Assembly: GCF_963966145.1 (NCBI RefSeq)
Contig: NC_091053.1
Coordinates: 2,232,001 to 2,296,000, forward strand
Source of the DNA: Tenebrio molitor
Taxonomy: Eukaryota > Arthropoda > Insecta > Coleoptera > Tenebrionidae
Direction of reading: 5' to 3'
Length of the DNA: 64,000 bases
The position numbers and the translations under genes are program-made. Within the stretch, counting starts at the first letter, position 1, and each line of letters starts with the position of its first letter. Positions 10,960-24,300 of the stretch are shown here, one piece after another. The notes under the pieces are model-generated. The model ran no database searches. It saw only the letters and a program-made list of their open reading frames with translations, and had not been told where the DNA came from.

Positions 10960-13640
10960 CTACACTTATTGGCGGGATAAAAGTAGCGATTTGGGTGATG
11001 ACACGGTGCTTATCCTTATCGCCTCGATAGAGAACGTGCCAGGACTCGGACAAATTACAATTTGGATTTTTTAGAAAAAGGACGATGATATTTTATTAAA
11101 AGGACAACGCGCGCTTGGGGTCCGCACTGATATAAAAGTCTTTTAAAAATGCACCAGACGGAAAATACTGACAGCTCAAAATGAGTTTCCGACAACTTTA
11201 ATTGTTCACCAGATATCAGATTCTTTTTCGCACTGCGAAATATTTTACACGAGAGTCAATGAAATGCAAAAAAAAAATATTTGACAAATCATGTGAGGCG
11301 AGAGCGGAGAGCGCAGTTAGCAAAGTTCCAATTAAGAAATTTTGTTTGATGAATTAATCAAGTTGCCAGGACTAAATGAATTATTGATTCGAAAAACTAG
11401 AAGCTCTATAACGTCGTCACAAACGAACCTCCCCGTCCCAGTTAAGTTTATTGAAATAGTTTCGGCCGTGTTATACACACCATCAGGACTCAATTAGTCG
11501 TACATTACGATTTTCCAATTTTCTCGTAAACGAGTAATGATTTAATTTCGGGCTGTGGAGTACAAAGTGGAGGAAATGAACGTAACGTAAGCAGCAGCCA
11601 AACTGATGAAAATTAAATCTAAAAATAACAAGGACAAGGAGTTGGCGCAAATTAAATTATCAAAGCCTCGTATTGAATTAATTTTGAAAGAAACTAGACT
11701 GGGGCAGAGTTTGTTCCAGTCTTGATTGTTATCACTGCGGAAAGCAAATTATTTTCGCACGAAACAATGAGAAATTGGCGAAGAAGTGTGATTCTGCGTA
11801 TTTCATGTGCCAAGCTATTTTTGTCAAGGTGTAGTTTCTGGTTATGAAAAGAAGCTTTCGGTATTCTCTTTCCAGGACCTCTCACTAACTGTGCGACAGT
11901 CCTGGAGGATACATTTTCATGCAAAAACAAGTTTAAAAATTCTTGCGTAAATTTCCTGCAGATTTAGGGAGTTTGCATGTCACCTGCTCCTCCAAAACCA
12001 ATTACCTCCCAACTTGTGGAGTTCCCAACTCCAAAGCGGATTACACATTAATCCGGCAACTAGCGCAACATTGTGAGTCCCTAAAAATTTCGAATATTTC
12101 ATTTGAACAATTCCAACTAATGAATATCGATTCAGAGGCAAAATGGGAATTAATTAAATTTGAAAAACGTATCGGTCTGGTTGCATTATGAACGTGAATA
12201 TAAATTAGTGATTATGTTTTGTTTGGTAACAATCACCCTCTATGAATTATCGTCAACAGCGATCACGTTGATGAATTTATGTATCGTTGAGGAATTTAAT
12301 GTGGTCAAAAAAATTATGTAAATCTTGCACATTACTCAAATTTATTACGCCGATGTTAAAGCAACTTTGTGGCTTGTGCGTGGATTGCTAAAACATTCAA
12401 GCAATCTGGATATACAAAGGAGCACGCGAGGCACTTGTGGGAGTGTTTGGCGGCTTATCTGCAAAGGAATCTCGAGAGTGGTCTTCAAAAATAATCGATT
12501 CCAAAACTAGACAAAGTCTCTTCGGGTTGTCTCTATTAATTGTGCCCTGCAAAACATAATCCTTGTTGGACGATTTATTCAAAAATATTCACCACACAGT
12601 GCTTGCACGCGAACTTTTGCAATTAAATAAAATTTAAAAAATTTACAACAGGAGGGTGGCGCTTTGGAATTGTTTTGTATTTATTGATTTTCCATTAGTG
12701 CCAGATCCCTTCACTTGATTGTGCATTTTTGCAAATTGCATTGAGTGGAATTTTGCACAACGAAAATAATTTAAATGTACAGTTTTCTGGACAAAACTCG
12801 TGACAAAACAACAAGTCTATGAGTGGGAGAGCTGTGGGGGTTCTAGTCCAGAATCACATGTGGTTTCTTATGGAGGCTCGCTCTTCTATTCAAGGTCATT
12901 CGGTTGGTTGCTTGAATACGGTTTGAAATCAACCAATGGGGTTAACTAATACGAACGTTTCAAGGATATTCAAGGATAGAATAAAATGATTTGTCCTTTT
13001 TCAACATTCCTTTAAATTAGAAAACGTTGTCGTTGTAATCCGCGTTAGGAAAGCAATATATTAGGCAACCAGACATACAACTATCCGAACGACCTTGATT
13101 GCGCAACAAACCTCCATAAGAAAATACAAGGGATCTCAATTTCTTTCGCCCCAAAGACTTCAACTTCATTTTCGCGATCTCTTTCTCCTAGAATCGATGA
13201 ATTCCACCTCTCTGTTAATTTTCATGGGTCGATGGTCGAACAATGAAACCCTAATTTCCCCCGAAAAATATTTTCTCTTCTTTGATTCATAAAGAATCGA
13301 TGGCAAGGGAGAAGTTAAGAAAAACACTTTTAAAATGTTGTTTCAACACTGCCGAAACTTAAACCTCGCCAGAGCGGCCATTATGAGTCGTAAAACAAAA
13401 GCATTGTTGAAAAAGTTTTCGACTAACTTCGATTGTAAAGTCGATCGATTTGCCTTGTCCGACAAAATTTTACAATAAATCTCACCAAACTCATTACGTA
13501 AACTCCCTTTGATATTGTTTTGAAGTTTATTTCCCAATTATCTAGTTAGAGTCCGCTGCACTCGCTAACTTTCAAATTTGTTTTCATCGCGAAAGGAAAG
13601 TTTGGGCTTGAAGATGCGGGAAGAGGTAATCCGCGTTTAA
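10960..13640. other. Intergenic with nothing recognisable
   Basis: AT-rich sequence with short open frames only (up to about 82 codons), none with a recognisable motif, good splice context or repeat conservation. Confidence 0.3.
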
Positions 13641-13644
13641 TTTT

Positions 13645-14055
13645 AATAAAATTTGTGCGCGGTTTTCGCACTACGCGGGAAATTTTCGGTTACGCGGATC
13701 AAAAAAACTGGGCAAAATGACCGCCAACTCAACCATATCGCTCCATTTACTCGATTAATCTTGTCATCAGTTTTTTTTTTTTAAATTTTGGAGTGTTTTC
13801 GCACTGCGCGGAAAATTTTCGTTTTACGCGGTTCGAAGAAACTAGTCAAAATGGACGCCAACTCAACCATATCGCTTTATTTGCTCGATTTATTTCATCA
13901 TCAGTCTTATAATAAAATTTGTGGGGTGTTTTCGCACTGCGCGGAAAATTTTCGTTTTACGCGGTTCGAAAAAACTAGTCAAAATGGACGCCAATTCAAC
14001 CCTATCCCTTCATTTGCTCGATTTATCTTACCATCAGTCTCATACCGGTTGTTAA
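13645..14055. repeat. Tandem repeat, three 133-bp units
   Basis: The phrase TTTTCGCACTGCGCGG (first unit CTACGCGGG) occurs at 13663, 13796 and 13929, exactly 133 bp apart each time. Each unit continues with a TTTACGCGGTTC-like run, then AAAATGGACGCCAACTCAAC and a CTCGATTTAT run. The two right-hand units are nearly identical; the first is diverged. The 100-codon frame 13788-14090 runs through the repeat and is not a gene. Confidence 0.85.
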
Positions 14056-15460
14056 AATCCTTTTTTTATCGTTTTTTGATTTATTTTTGATTTTGAAATT
14101 CTCCATTAACTTCCTCCCGGTAAAAAATAATGATTGACTGGAATTATTCTCGCCCTCGGGGTGTTAATATCAAAGGAAAATAGAAATCATGGAAACTGTG
14201 TTGTTCCAAATTAGTGCCAGGAGCTAGCAGCTCGTGTGAAACCACTTTAATCCAAATTCCACTGATTTGATGGAACATGTTCGGTGCTGTCGAAAATCCA
14301 GGTCTTAAAAATCAATATATTTGTTCGGATAAATTGTGGAAAAGTCTAATCTACATTTCTGTAAACCTTCCACCCCAAACAAATACGCAAACGACCCCGC
14401 GAGCCAACGAAAATTATTATTTACCCGGAGTCACCTCTAATGGTGATTTAAAGCAAAAGTGAAACTGTCCTGAACAGGACAACAATCGCGAACGCGACAT
14501 TACCCCTGTCTGGACAGTCCCGAATTAAGGACTCACAAAATGCTTCCAGATCCCCTAATGGAAACTTCTCCAATGACATTTTTTATCCGAAAAACAGCGA
14601 CGTTTCCTGAAGTTACGAGCCAACCTGGTGCCTCGTCTATTTTTTGCAACCCTTTGAAATGTTGTGATAGCGTCTCCATAAATATTCCGGACATCCCGGG
14701 GAAGATTTAATTTTTATCAAAACAACTCACGATGTTTGCAAACAAGCGATACCAAACAAAAGCACCGACCGGAAATCTCTCTTTATTCGAAATAATTTTC
14801 CTAACAAATTTCTTGCTCGTTCCAGCAGCATTTATTTTTTTAGGGAAAATCTAAACAGGACTGTGTTGTTGTCCGGACCAGATTCCACCAATCAATCTTG
14901 CGATTACAGTGCGTTCGTTTTCTGCAGAGTAAAATTCACTCAAGATTCAGTCTCTCTCTGAAGGAGACATTTTTAATATCGCGTTTAATCTCTTCATGGT
15001 GAGATGATCCCTTTGGACCCGAAAATGGAACGTATACTTCAGATGTGTTGTGCTCGGTTAGACAGTCCTCGACTGGGATAATTAATTACAAGGATTTCGA
15101 GGAATGAGCGAAATTAATATCCACCATAATTGCTTAGTCAACAACATTCGCTCGGCTGTTGAAAAACTCGCACAAAACGCAATCTATCTCGGGGAAAGTT
15201 ATAATTCAGTTCTCCTATGAATTCCTATTATTGTCTATTCCGTCTTTATCTGCAAGCATCTTCTACTCTTGTATAACTAGGTAATACAGTTTCAAAGTGC
15301 CACAATAACAATCATTGCTGCTGGAGTCCTGGCGCATCTGAACTAATCCTTAATGCGGATTAAGTTAATTGCGTATTAGAACAAGGAGTTTGGAACGGTT
15401 TGCAGGGTCTTGCCAGGTGTAGGTCATCACGTCATATGTCTAGACGTAATTGCGAATGAA
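14056..15460. other. Intergenic with nothing recognisable
   Basis: No gene, RNA or repeat that I can support. The longest frame is 61 codons (14277-14462). Confidence 0.3.
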
Positions 15461-15461
15461 A

Positions 15462-16660
15462 GGGAAAAAAAACTGGAAACGAGAAGTACAGAACGGCTAG
15501 AAATTAATGTGGGGTCCTAGTTGGCGTTGAAAGTTTGCCGACAGAAATTAAATAGTGTTACATTAGTATGATCTTTGATATGCAACCCTCAGAACAATTT
15601 AGTTTTACTGGTTGGGGAGAAAGTGAAATAAAAATAAAATAATGAAATGCATCAACAGTCTTAACAATTTATCTGAAATTACTGGAAATTATCTAGGTTG
15701 GGAAAAAGCTTTCTCTTTAAGGATAAACAGACCAAGCACGCAAGAAACAACAAAATAGGACTTCGAAAGCAGAAATGAGGTTAAGTTGACTTTGTGATGA
15801 CAGTTCGTGAATATTTGACAGTTTTCGATTAGTATTTCATGAATTTAAACAAGGTGGTAAATTCAAATTCCAGAGCTATCTGCGATCTTACATTCTTTTA
15901 TAGACAGTCTATATTATAATATGTAGCTTGGCGAAAAACTTGAAGTTTGTGTTTTTTTTGTCAATTCCTATTTTATATTATGTAGTTTCAAGTCCATGCA
16001 TAAAATAAAAAGGGGAAAAAAATTGGAACGAGAAATACAGAGCGGCTAGAAATTAATGTGGGGTCCTAGTAGGCGTTGAAAGTTTGCCGACAGAAATCAA
16101 ATAGCGTTAGTATGATCTATGATATGCAACCCTCAGAACAAATTAGTTTTACTGGTTGGGGACCTTGACAAAGAAGGTGCTTTGCAAAGAAAATGAAATA
16201 AAAATAAAATAATAAAATGCATCAACACTTTTAACGATTTATCGGAAATTATCGGAAATTATCTAGCTTTGGAAACAGCTTTCTCTTTAAGAACAAACAG
16301 ACCAGGAACGCAAGAAACAACAAAACAGGACTCGAAAGCCGAAATGAGGTTAAGTTGACTTTGTGATGACAGCTTGTGAATATTTGACAGTTTGCGATTA
16401 GTATTTCATGCATTTCAGCTAGGTGGCAAATTCAAATTCCAGAGCCATCTGCGATCCTACATTCTTTTATAGACAGTTTTTTTATAATATATAGCTTGAC
16501 GGAAAACCTGAAGTTTATGTTTTTTTTGTCAATTTCTATTTTATAGCTACAAATTCCAATTTGATAAATTACCATTTCTTGAGCGTCACACAATTTGTTG
16601 TAAATTATTTGGTGCCTCCAAGAAAATATATTATGTAGTTTCAAGTCCACGCATAAAATA
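15462..16660. repeat. Tandem duplication of about 550 bp
   Basis: Unit 1 is about 15462-16011 and unit 2 about 16012-16660. Shared phrases include GAGAAGTACAGAACGGCTAG and its variant, GTTTGCCGACAGAAATYAAATAG, and AAATGAGGTTAAGTTGACTT. Unit 2 has roughly 85 extra bases (about 16546-16630) between TTTTATA and TATTATGTAGTTTCAAG that unit 1 lacks. No coding sequence is evident. Confidence 0.85.
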
Positions 16661-17329
16661 GCGCTAAAAACGAAATTAATTTTAATGAGCGCGTTTTAAA
16701 GATGGCTCACACAAATTAGCTTCTCAAACAATTCTCTCGACACTTAAAAACTTGAAAGCGGCGCTTTTTTGATTAAACAAATTACGTAATCGATATTCCG
16801 GCGCATCCACCATTTTAAAACTCTACATTGTGTGACTACGACTTGTTGAAATTTAAATTGAGTAGGTCTCACTCGAAAGAGTAAAATCAGTTGCGGCAGT
16901 TGCTAAAGGAATCCAAACATTTACGATTCATTTGCCGGTCCTTAAAAGAGAAATGAAAGTTTTACGTCCGACTTGGATGTTTGACCTTTGCGAGAGGTGA
17001 TGGTTAAATTCCGACAACAATCAGCACTTTGGTACAAATGGAATTAGTTGGAAACTTCGCCGGTAGGCTCCACACAAATGAATTAACCAAGCGCGAATTC
17101 CGCCAGATGGAAAATTTATGAAAAACGGGAGCGAATAATCGTGAGAGAAGTGAAACAGGGCGCTGACGTTCATAAAATTTGCGAAATAGCGCGCGAAGTT
17201 CTCTCTGGTTTGTTTGGTCTTCACAATTTTTATGTTGTTTCAGATTTGCGTTTCTTCATTTCTTACAAAGTCGGCTGTTTTGAAGCTAGCTCGGGCGAGA
17301 GCTAGGTGAGAACTGGTGCCCAAATCTGA

Positions 17330-17835
17330 GATGGTAAGTTTTCTAGTATTTTAAGAATCACCAAATCAATTGCCACGAAGTCGGTGTGAATCGAGGAATT
17401 TGGAAGTCACGGGGAATTGGAATTGTGTATATAATTGATGTGGGATCCTAGTAGGCGTTGAAATTTTTTAAATAATTATTTGACTATTTTCTTCAGTGAA
17501 AATGTATAACAAAGTCAAAGGAACCGATTTGTATCAGTCGTATATTTTTTTTTGTACTTTTAGAATCAGTAATAGATGGTAAGTTTTCTTGTATTTTAAG
17601 AATCACCAAATCAATTGGCACGAAGTCGGTGTGAACCGAGGAATTTGAAAGTCACGCGGCGCGCTTTGAACGTCGCTCTCGCCTAAACTACAGTGTCTAT
17701 AAATGAATGTGGGATCCTAGTAGGCGTTGAAATTTTTTAACAATTACTTGACTGTTTTCTTCAGTGAAAATGTGTAACAAAGTCAAAGGAACCGATTTGT
17801 ATCAGTCGTATATTTTTTTAATAATTTTAGAATCA
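17330..17835. repeat. Tandem duplication of 244 bp
   Basis: GATGGTAAGTTTTCT begins both units (17330 and 17574), followed by GTATTTTAAGAATCACCAAA and CACGAAGTCGGTGTGAA. Both units later contain CAAAGTCAAAGGAACCGATT. The two halves differ by a short insertion around 17660-17695 in unit 2. Confidence 0.85.
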
Positions 17836-18504
17836 GTAATTTTATTAGAACGCACAGGAAACAATAATAAAATTTAGATGTTATTGTAAGTAGTGTAAGA
17901 ACTGTTCCAATATTATTTGTGTCATTCCATTTTGCGTATTTTCAAATCAGATTAAAACTTCTCCATTATTGTTTCTTCCACCCGATCGATCGCACCTCCG
18001 ACTGCACAAACATTTACTCCTGGAGTAAATTTGGAATTTCCTCGCCAATTCTGTTATCACTGGTTTAATATTTTTCTAACAAATATACATAGGTGCAAGG
18101 TACATCGAAAGAAAACATGCGACGAGGATTGTGTTAGCATAAGCGGCCGAAGTTTCGAAATAAAATTCCTTTCGTATAAAGTTTTATGTGGACTGTATAT
18201 TTTTGAAGCGAATTTTTATGACGCCATAAATGACTGATATGTACATAGTAATGCGGAATTTTTAGTAGTTCGCGTTAATAATAAATACTTGTGGTGGGTG
18301 TGGCAAGATAATAAAAAATACAGTCAAGTAAATTGGCTTCTAGAAAAATTTTGAAAGCGGTTTGTAATTAGGTAACCAAACGTACGAAGAACCTTGAAAT
18401 GCGAAATTAACCTCCATAAAGAACGCATGGGATTTCGCCGAATGAAATAAACGCAAATAACACAAATAAAAAATTGTTTTGGGAATTAGAAACTTGTGTG
18501 TCAA

Positions 18505-18566
18505 GCAACCCACAATACAAAGCAAAGATGGATCCAGGCTTGCTTTGCAAATGTATTGTGGGTTGC
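18505..18566. repeat. Short perfect-ended hairpin
   Basis: GCAACCCACAATAC is mirrored by GTATTGTGGGTTGC, with AAAGCAAA and TTTGCAAA inside. A related, shorter palindrome with GCAACACACAATAC and GTATTGTTGGTTGC lies at 30981-31024. Confidence 0.7.
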
Positions 18567-18647
18567 ATTCTCAATTCCGTCGGGCTCATTATCACTCGCG
18601 AAATACCCTGTATGTGTGTAAAGATTTTCCTTCTTTTATATAATATA

Positions 18648-19159
18648 CAGGGTGTTTTTGAAATGCGCGCACAAATTTTAACCACGAGCTACTGGCTTCG
18701 TGTAGAACTCGGAGAAAATATCTACAAAATTCTATGTCAAAAAATAAAATGTCATTTATTTTTTGAGCTACAATTTTTTGCTTTTAGTTTTCTACGTTGT
18801 CCTACAACCTCGTGGGTAAAATTTCGGCACATTTTAAAATTACACCCTGTATATAACATTTTATAAAACGTACACCAATGCGGTTTCCTCGTTTTAAAGC
18901 ATATTTCCTATAGATTACTTCGCATTGCCGTACATGTTATAAAACATGATATACAGGGTGTATTTTTAAAATGTGCCGAAATTTTACCTACGACGTTTTA
19001 GGACAACGTAGAAAACCAAGAGCAATTTAAAAAAAATGTAGCTCAAAAAATAAATGTCATTTTATTTTTTGACAGAATTTTTTAAATATTTTTTCCGAGT
19101 TTTACATGAAGCCAGTAGCTCGTGGTTAAAATTTGTGCACGCATTTCAAAACCACCCTG
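18648..19159. mobile_element. Composite double inverted-repeat element, CAGGGTG ends, copy 1
   Basis: It is flanked by TA on both sides (18646-18647 and 19160-19161). Two arms of about 205 bp lie in opposite orientation. Each arm begins CAGGGTG and ends CACCCTG or the reverse, and about 110 bp lies between them. Shared arm phrases are ACCACGAGCTACTGGCTTC and AAATTTCGGCACATTTTAAA. Other copies are at 26696-27040 (truncated) and 57158-57654. TA duplication and lack of a coding frame suggest a Tc1/mariner-type MITE pair that moves as one unit. Confidence 0.8.
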
Positions 19160-19730
19160 TATATAGAACAAATAAATGTATTGCTAATGAACGCGAGACT
19201 AATTGAGAACATTTAGCCATTCCCTTTGTTTGTCTAATTTTTTTCCACCACTTTCACACAATTTGCGAACGCTTCATCTCAATTAGACCCAATTCAAGCA
19301 ATTTCACAGCCAATACCCTAAATCCAGAACGCCTTAAAGTGACGCTTGAGTTGTTCCCCCGACGTTTGTTTTGTTCGGCGTGTCTAAAATTAATTGTGCT
19401 CCCGCTTTAAAACGAACCGACAACGTAAAATAATCATCCGGAGAGGTCTTCATCTCTCCGTCTCCGAAATGAAACGCTCTCGATTCGTTCAAATCAATTA
19501 TCCACAATCGAAGTTGGTGTTGGTGCCGGCGGAAGTGCACGCGGTCTGTTTGAATTATCGCTCGTTGTCCGTATCGATTCGACCTAGAATTGCAAGATAA
19601 ACGGAGCTCTCGGGAAGAAAAACCCCCCCTCCTCTCTAGTTGTTCGTGGGATTCCCCCAAGATACAACATTTATGTTTCCAAGAGCAACAGTTAATGTTG
19701 CGTGTCTGATCCGGTTTGTTTGTTTTTCAG

Positions 19731-19904
19731 GATGGACATCCCTAGAATTTCGGTAATGACGGAAGGTAAAACAAGAGCCGGAAGGCCGCGTTTACAGCGG
19801 TCGGAACGGGTCTTCAGCGAGTCGCATCTCACCTCGTGGGAATTGTTCGTCAGGGATTCATTACTCACGTTGGCCTGGCCGGATCTTCTCAACACCGTCT
19901 CGGG
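19731..19904 (+). CDS. Probable first coding exon of an unrecognised gene
   Basis: A polypyrimidine stretch and acceptor (TTTGTTTTTCAG) precede 19731. ATG follows at 19732, and 57 codons later a donor GTGAGC begins at 19905, leaving two bases of a split codon. The encoded start is MDIPRISVMTEGKTRAGRPR, followed by a tryptophan- and leucine-rich part (LTSWELFVRDSLL, LAWPDLL). The local GC content is clearly above its surroundings, from about 19340 to 19920. I do not recognise the protein and could not find a phase-compatible second exon inside the window. It may be a short frame in an unrelated GC-rich stretch. Confidence 0.4.
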
Positions 19905-20539
19905 GTGAGCGCTCAACTTTTTAAGTCTTAAATAAAAGGAAATATAAAAGACGACGCTTTGAATTTATTATTTGCGCCCAAACAAAAGTTTCAAGAGCCT
20001 TCGCATATTTTCTCTGTTGGCGATCCATAAAAAATCATTGACAGGCGCTTTATCAAACAATTTCCTTCATTTAAACCAAATCTGGCTGTCTAATCATTCG
20101 ACTCAATAGATGTCGGAGTTTGTGTAATTAATTACATGAGCCATTGTAGCGGTTTTGTTTTTAGGACATTTCCGGAGAATGCAATTGGTGTACAACAAGC
20201 TTTGATGGCATAAATTATGCAGAGGTATCCAATGGCGCTGCGTGTTGGCATCTCAAAATTATTTCAGAGCTCTGAAACTAATCACCACTAAAATTAAATT
20301 CAATCGGGAATTGGGTTAACCTTTTTGTGTGAAATTTCTTCCGCATGTTTCAAAAAATTCATGAGAGCGAAGGGTCTTGATGGCATAATAAATACGGTCC
20401 AATTCGACGAAAAGAATGTCTCTCATGTATTAACCGGTCAGTTATCCCTTTATGTGAATAAATAAAATCGAGAGGCGAGCAGTAATAAAATAGGAATAGG
20501 ACTTTTCGCCTCAAGAAATCCAATGAATGTATTTTTGTA

Positions 20540-20730
20540 AAATGGTGGATGCGCCGGGAAATGTTTCAATTAAATGTTTCAATATCTTTGCTGCCTGACC
20601 AGTTAGATAAAATTTGAATACCACCTTTGATAGCATTTATTATGACGAATGTAACAGAGAAAACTGCATTTCTCTGTCGTTAATAGTTTACAAAAAAAAA
20701 ACTAGTTACAGAAGTGGTGGATGCGCCGGG
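20540..20730 (-). repeat. Outlying inverted satellite monomers
   Basis: AAATGGTGGATGCGCCGGG at 20540 and GTGGTGGATGCGCCGGG at 20714 are the reverse complement of the landmark of the satellite block to the right. They lie 172-174 bp apart, one monomer length. A single plus-strand landmark (CCGGCGCATCCACCATTTTA) also lies at 16798. Confidence 0.7.
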
Positions 20731-21389
20731 ATTTTTTTTTAAATACAAGCTGTGATACCGTAGCTGAAAAAATGTACATGCTGCAATGCACCTATAGCCA
20801 ATCATTCAAAATCCCTGTAACGAATTCGTGGCATTGTGCACAAATATGCAACAATGACGAATTACACTGCAGCTGGTTGCGGTAAAATTCACGGTTTGTT
20901 ATTATGAGAAATGATATTACAGAACGCTCGAAAAATTATGCTGAAAAGTAGGACGAAATGGATGTGGAGTTAGAAAGGATAACAGGACTGTATATCAACC
21001 TTTGAATTTCTCGTAAAAGGGAAAATATAGTTTTGCGATTCAGGTTCTGTTGTGAAAGTACTAAAGGTGGGTTAGTCTTTGCCAACATTGTTTTCTCTTC
21101 CATGCGATGAAATGTGCTGTATCGCTGTCAGTGTTGTGCTAAAGCTGAATCTAATTTGACATTTGAAAGAACTGATATTTTATTTATACGATGAACATCT
21201 ATGTAAACTATTGCTAAATCATTCTAAGACGGAAGAATAATAAATAGAGAAAATATTACAAAAGTGTAAAAAATTTCTTGAATTAATTATTTTCATTATA
21301 TTCAATTCTAAATAAGTATATGCTTGTATTACACACATTTTCATATTTGATATAAATCAGACGATTACAAAGACATTGCAATTTGAAGT

Positions 21390-24300
21390 AACAAAATATC
21401 CCGGCACTTTCACCACTTTTAGTACAAACGAGTATATGCTATTTTTTCGTTTAAAACTAGAGATAGCGTCATGTAGTTTTTTACACTTGATTCATCGCTG
21501 TTAAGTCTACAAAACGCAAGTTTTAAATCTGCTCTAGCTCAAACGGTGAGCGAGATATCAACCGTTGTATGAAGCTATCCCGGCGCCTCCACCATTTTTA
21601 ACACGCATGTATCTTGCTCCCTCGTTTATTGCCATATACACTGTCATGCACTTTTTTGCAGTCGCTTCCTCTCCCTTAAATATATAAAACTCAATCTTTC
21701 AATTTGATCAAACTCGAATGATAAGAGAGATATCCTCTTTACATGTGAAGATATACCGACGCTTCCAACATTTTGAAATATATATAATTTCTTGGTTCAT
21801 CTAATACTAGAGATAGAGCAACGCAGTTTCTTTTAATAAATCCGTCACTATTTGCTTTACAAAACGCAGTTTTTAGATCTGATTTAGCTCAAACCGTAAG
21901 CGAGATATCGTCCTTTGTGTGAAACTATCCCGGCGCCTCCACCATTTCCAAAATGTATATATGTTGTTTTCTCATCTGATATTAGAGATACAGTAAGGCA
22001 GTTTTTTGCAATTGATTTGTCTCCGGTATTAAGTTTATACAATACATTTTCAAATTTGATCTAGCTCAAACAGTAACGGAGGTATCATCAATGGTATTGA
22101 AAAAATTTGGAAAAAAATATTGCAAAACTAGGATTCATTGTGACGTGTTGAAACGGTAAAATCTCTCGAATCAAATGTTGCAATTCATAGCAAAAGCAAT
22201 TTGGAAGTTTCTTGTTGTCACTCTCTTACTCTTATTATTTTGGAAACTTTTATTGCGAGAATCTGGGGTTTAGCAAAATGTTGCGAATTGATTCAGGGAC
22301 TCGACTCACGCTTATGAGATAGGGCAACGTAGTTTCTTTCAATAAATCCGTCACGATTTGATCTACAAAACACAGTTTTTGGATTTGATTCCGCTCAAAC
22401 CGAACGCGAGATATCACCTTTTTCAAGAAACTATCCCGGCGCCTCCACCATTTCCAAAATGTATATATGTTGTTTTCTCATCTAGTATTAGAGATAGAGT
22501 CATGCAGTTTTTTTCAATCAACTCATCATCATCTGGTCTATACAATGCAATCTTGAATTTGATCTAGCTCAAACAGTAACGGAGATATCAACAATTGTAT
22601 TGAAAAAAATTTGGAAAAAATTATTTCAAAACTAGGATTGATTGTGACGTGTTGAAATGGTAAAATCTCTCGAATCAAATTTTGCATTCATAGCAAAAGC
22701 AATTTGGAAGTTTCTTGTTGTCACTCTCTACCTCTTATTATTTTGAAAACTTTTATTGCGAGAATATGGGGTTTAGCAAAATGTTGCAAATTGATTCAGG
22801 GACTCGACTCACGCTTATGAGATAGAGCAACGTAGTTTCTTTCAATAATTGCGTCACGGTTTGATCTACAAAACACAGTTTTTAGATCCGATTCAGCTTA
22901 AACCGTAAGCGTGATATCGTCTTTTCCTTGAAACTATCCCGGCGCCTCCACCATTTTCAAAAAATATATATGTTGTTTTCTCATCTAGTATTAGAGATAG
23001 AGTTATGTAGTTTTTTGCAATCGACCCATCATCATCAGGCCTATACAATGCAATTTTGAATTTGATCTAGCTGAAACAGTGACGGAGATATCATCAATTG
23101 TATTGAAGAAATTTGGAAAAATTTATTTAAAACTAGGATTGATTGTGACGAGTTGAAACGATATAATCTCTCGAATCAAGTTTTGCATTCATAGCAAAAG
23201 CAAGTGGAAGTTTCTTGTTGTCACTCTCTTACTCTTATTTTTTTGAAAACTTTTATTGCGAGAATCTGGGGTTTAGCAAAATGTTGCGAATTGATTCAGC
23301 GACTCGACTCACGCTTATGAGATAGAGCAAAGTAGTTTTTTTCAATAAATCCGTCTCGATTTGATCTACAAAACACAGTTTTTAGGTCTGATTTAACTCA
23401 AATATTGTATTGAAGAAATTTGGAAAAATTTATTTAAAAACTAGGATTGATTGTGACGAGTTGAAACGATATAATCTCTCGAATCAAATTTTGCATTCAT
23501 AGCAAAAGCAATTTGGAAGTTTCTTGTTGTCACTCTCTTACTCTTATTATTTTGAAAACTTTAATTGCGAGAATATGGGGTTTAGCAAAATGTTGCGAAT
23601 TGTTTCAGCGACTCAACTCACGCTTGTGAGATAGAGCAACGTAGTTTTATTCAATAAATCCGCCACGATTTGATCTACAAAACACAGTTTTTAGATTGAT
23701 TCAGCTCAAACCGGACGCGAGATATATCGCCTTTTTCAAGAAACTATCCCGGCGCCTCCACCATTTTCAAAAAATATATATGTTGCTTTCTCATCCAGTA
23801 TTAGAGATAGAGTCATGCAGTTTTTTGCAATCGACTCATCATCATCAGGCCTATACAATGCAATTTTGAATTTGATCTAGCTCAAACAGTGACGGAGATA
23901 TCATCAATTGTATGGAAAAAATTTGGAAAAAATTATTTTAAAACTATTGATTGTGACGAGTTGAAACGATAAAATCTCTCGAATCAAATGTTGCAATTCA
24001 TAGCAAAATCAATTTGGATGGTTCTTGTTGTCACTCTTCTTACTCTTATTATTTTGAAAACTTTTATTGCGAAAATGTGGGGTTTAGCAAAATGTTGCGA
24101 ATTGTTTCAGTGACTCAACTCACGCTTATGAGATAGAGGAACGTAGTTTTTTTCAATAAATCCGTCACGATTTGATCTACAAAACACAGTTTTTAGATTT
24201 GATTCTGCTCAAACCGGAGGCGAGATATCGTTCTTTGGGTAAAACTATCCTGGCGCCTCCACCATTTTCAAAACATATAAATGTTGTTTTTTCATCTGGT

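Noticed and set aside
13788..14090. 100-codon frame with an internal repeat (FRTARKIFVLRG / FSHCAENFRFTR)
   Set aside because: The frame runs through a 133-bp tandem repeat; since 133 is not a multiple of three, the two copies are read in different frames, so it is not a repeated protein.
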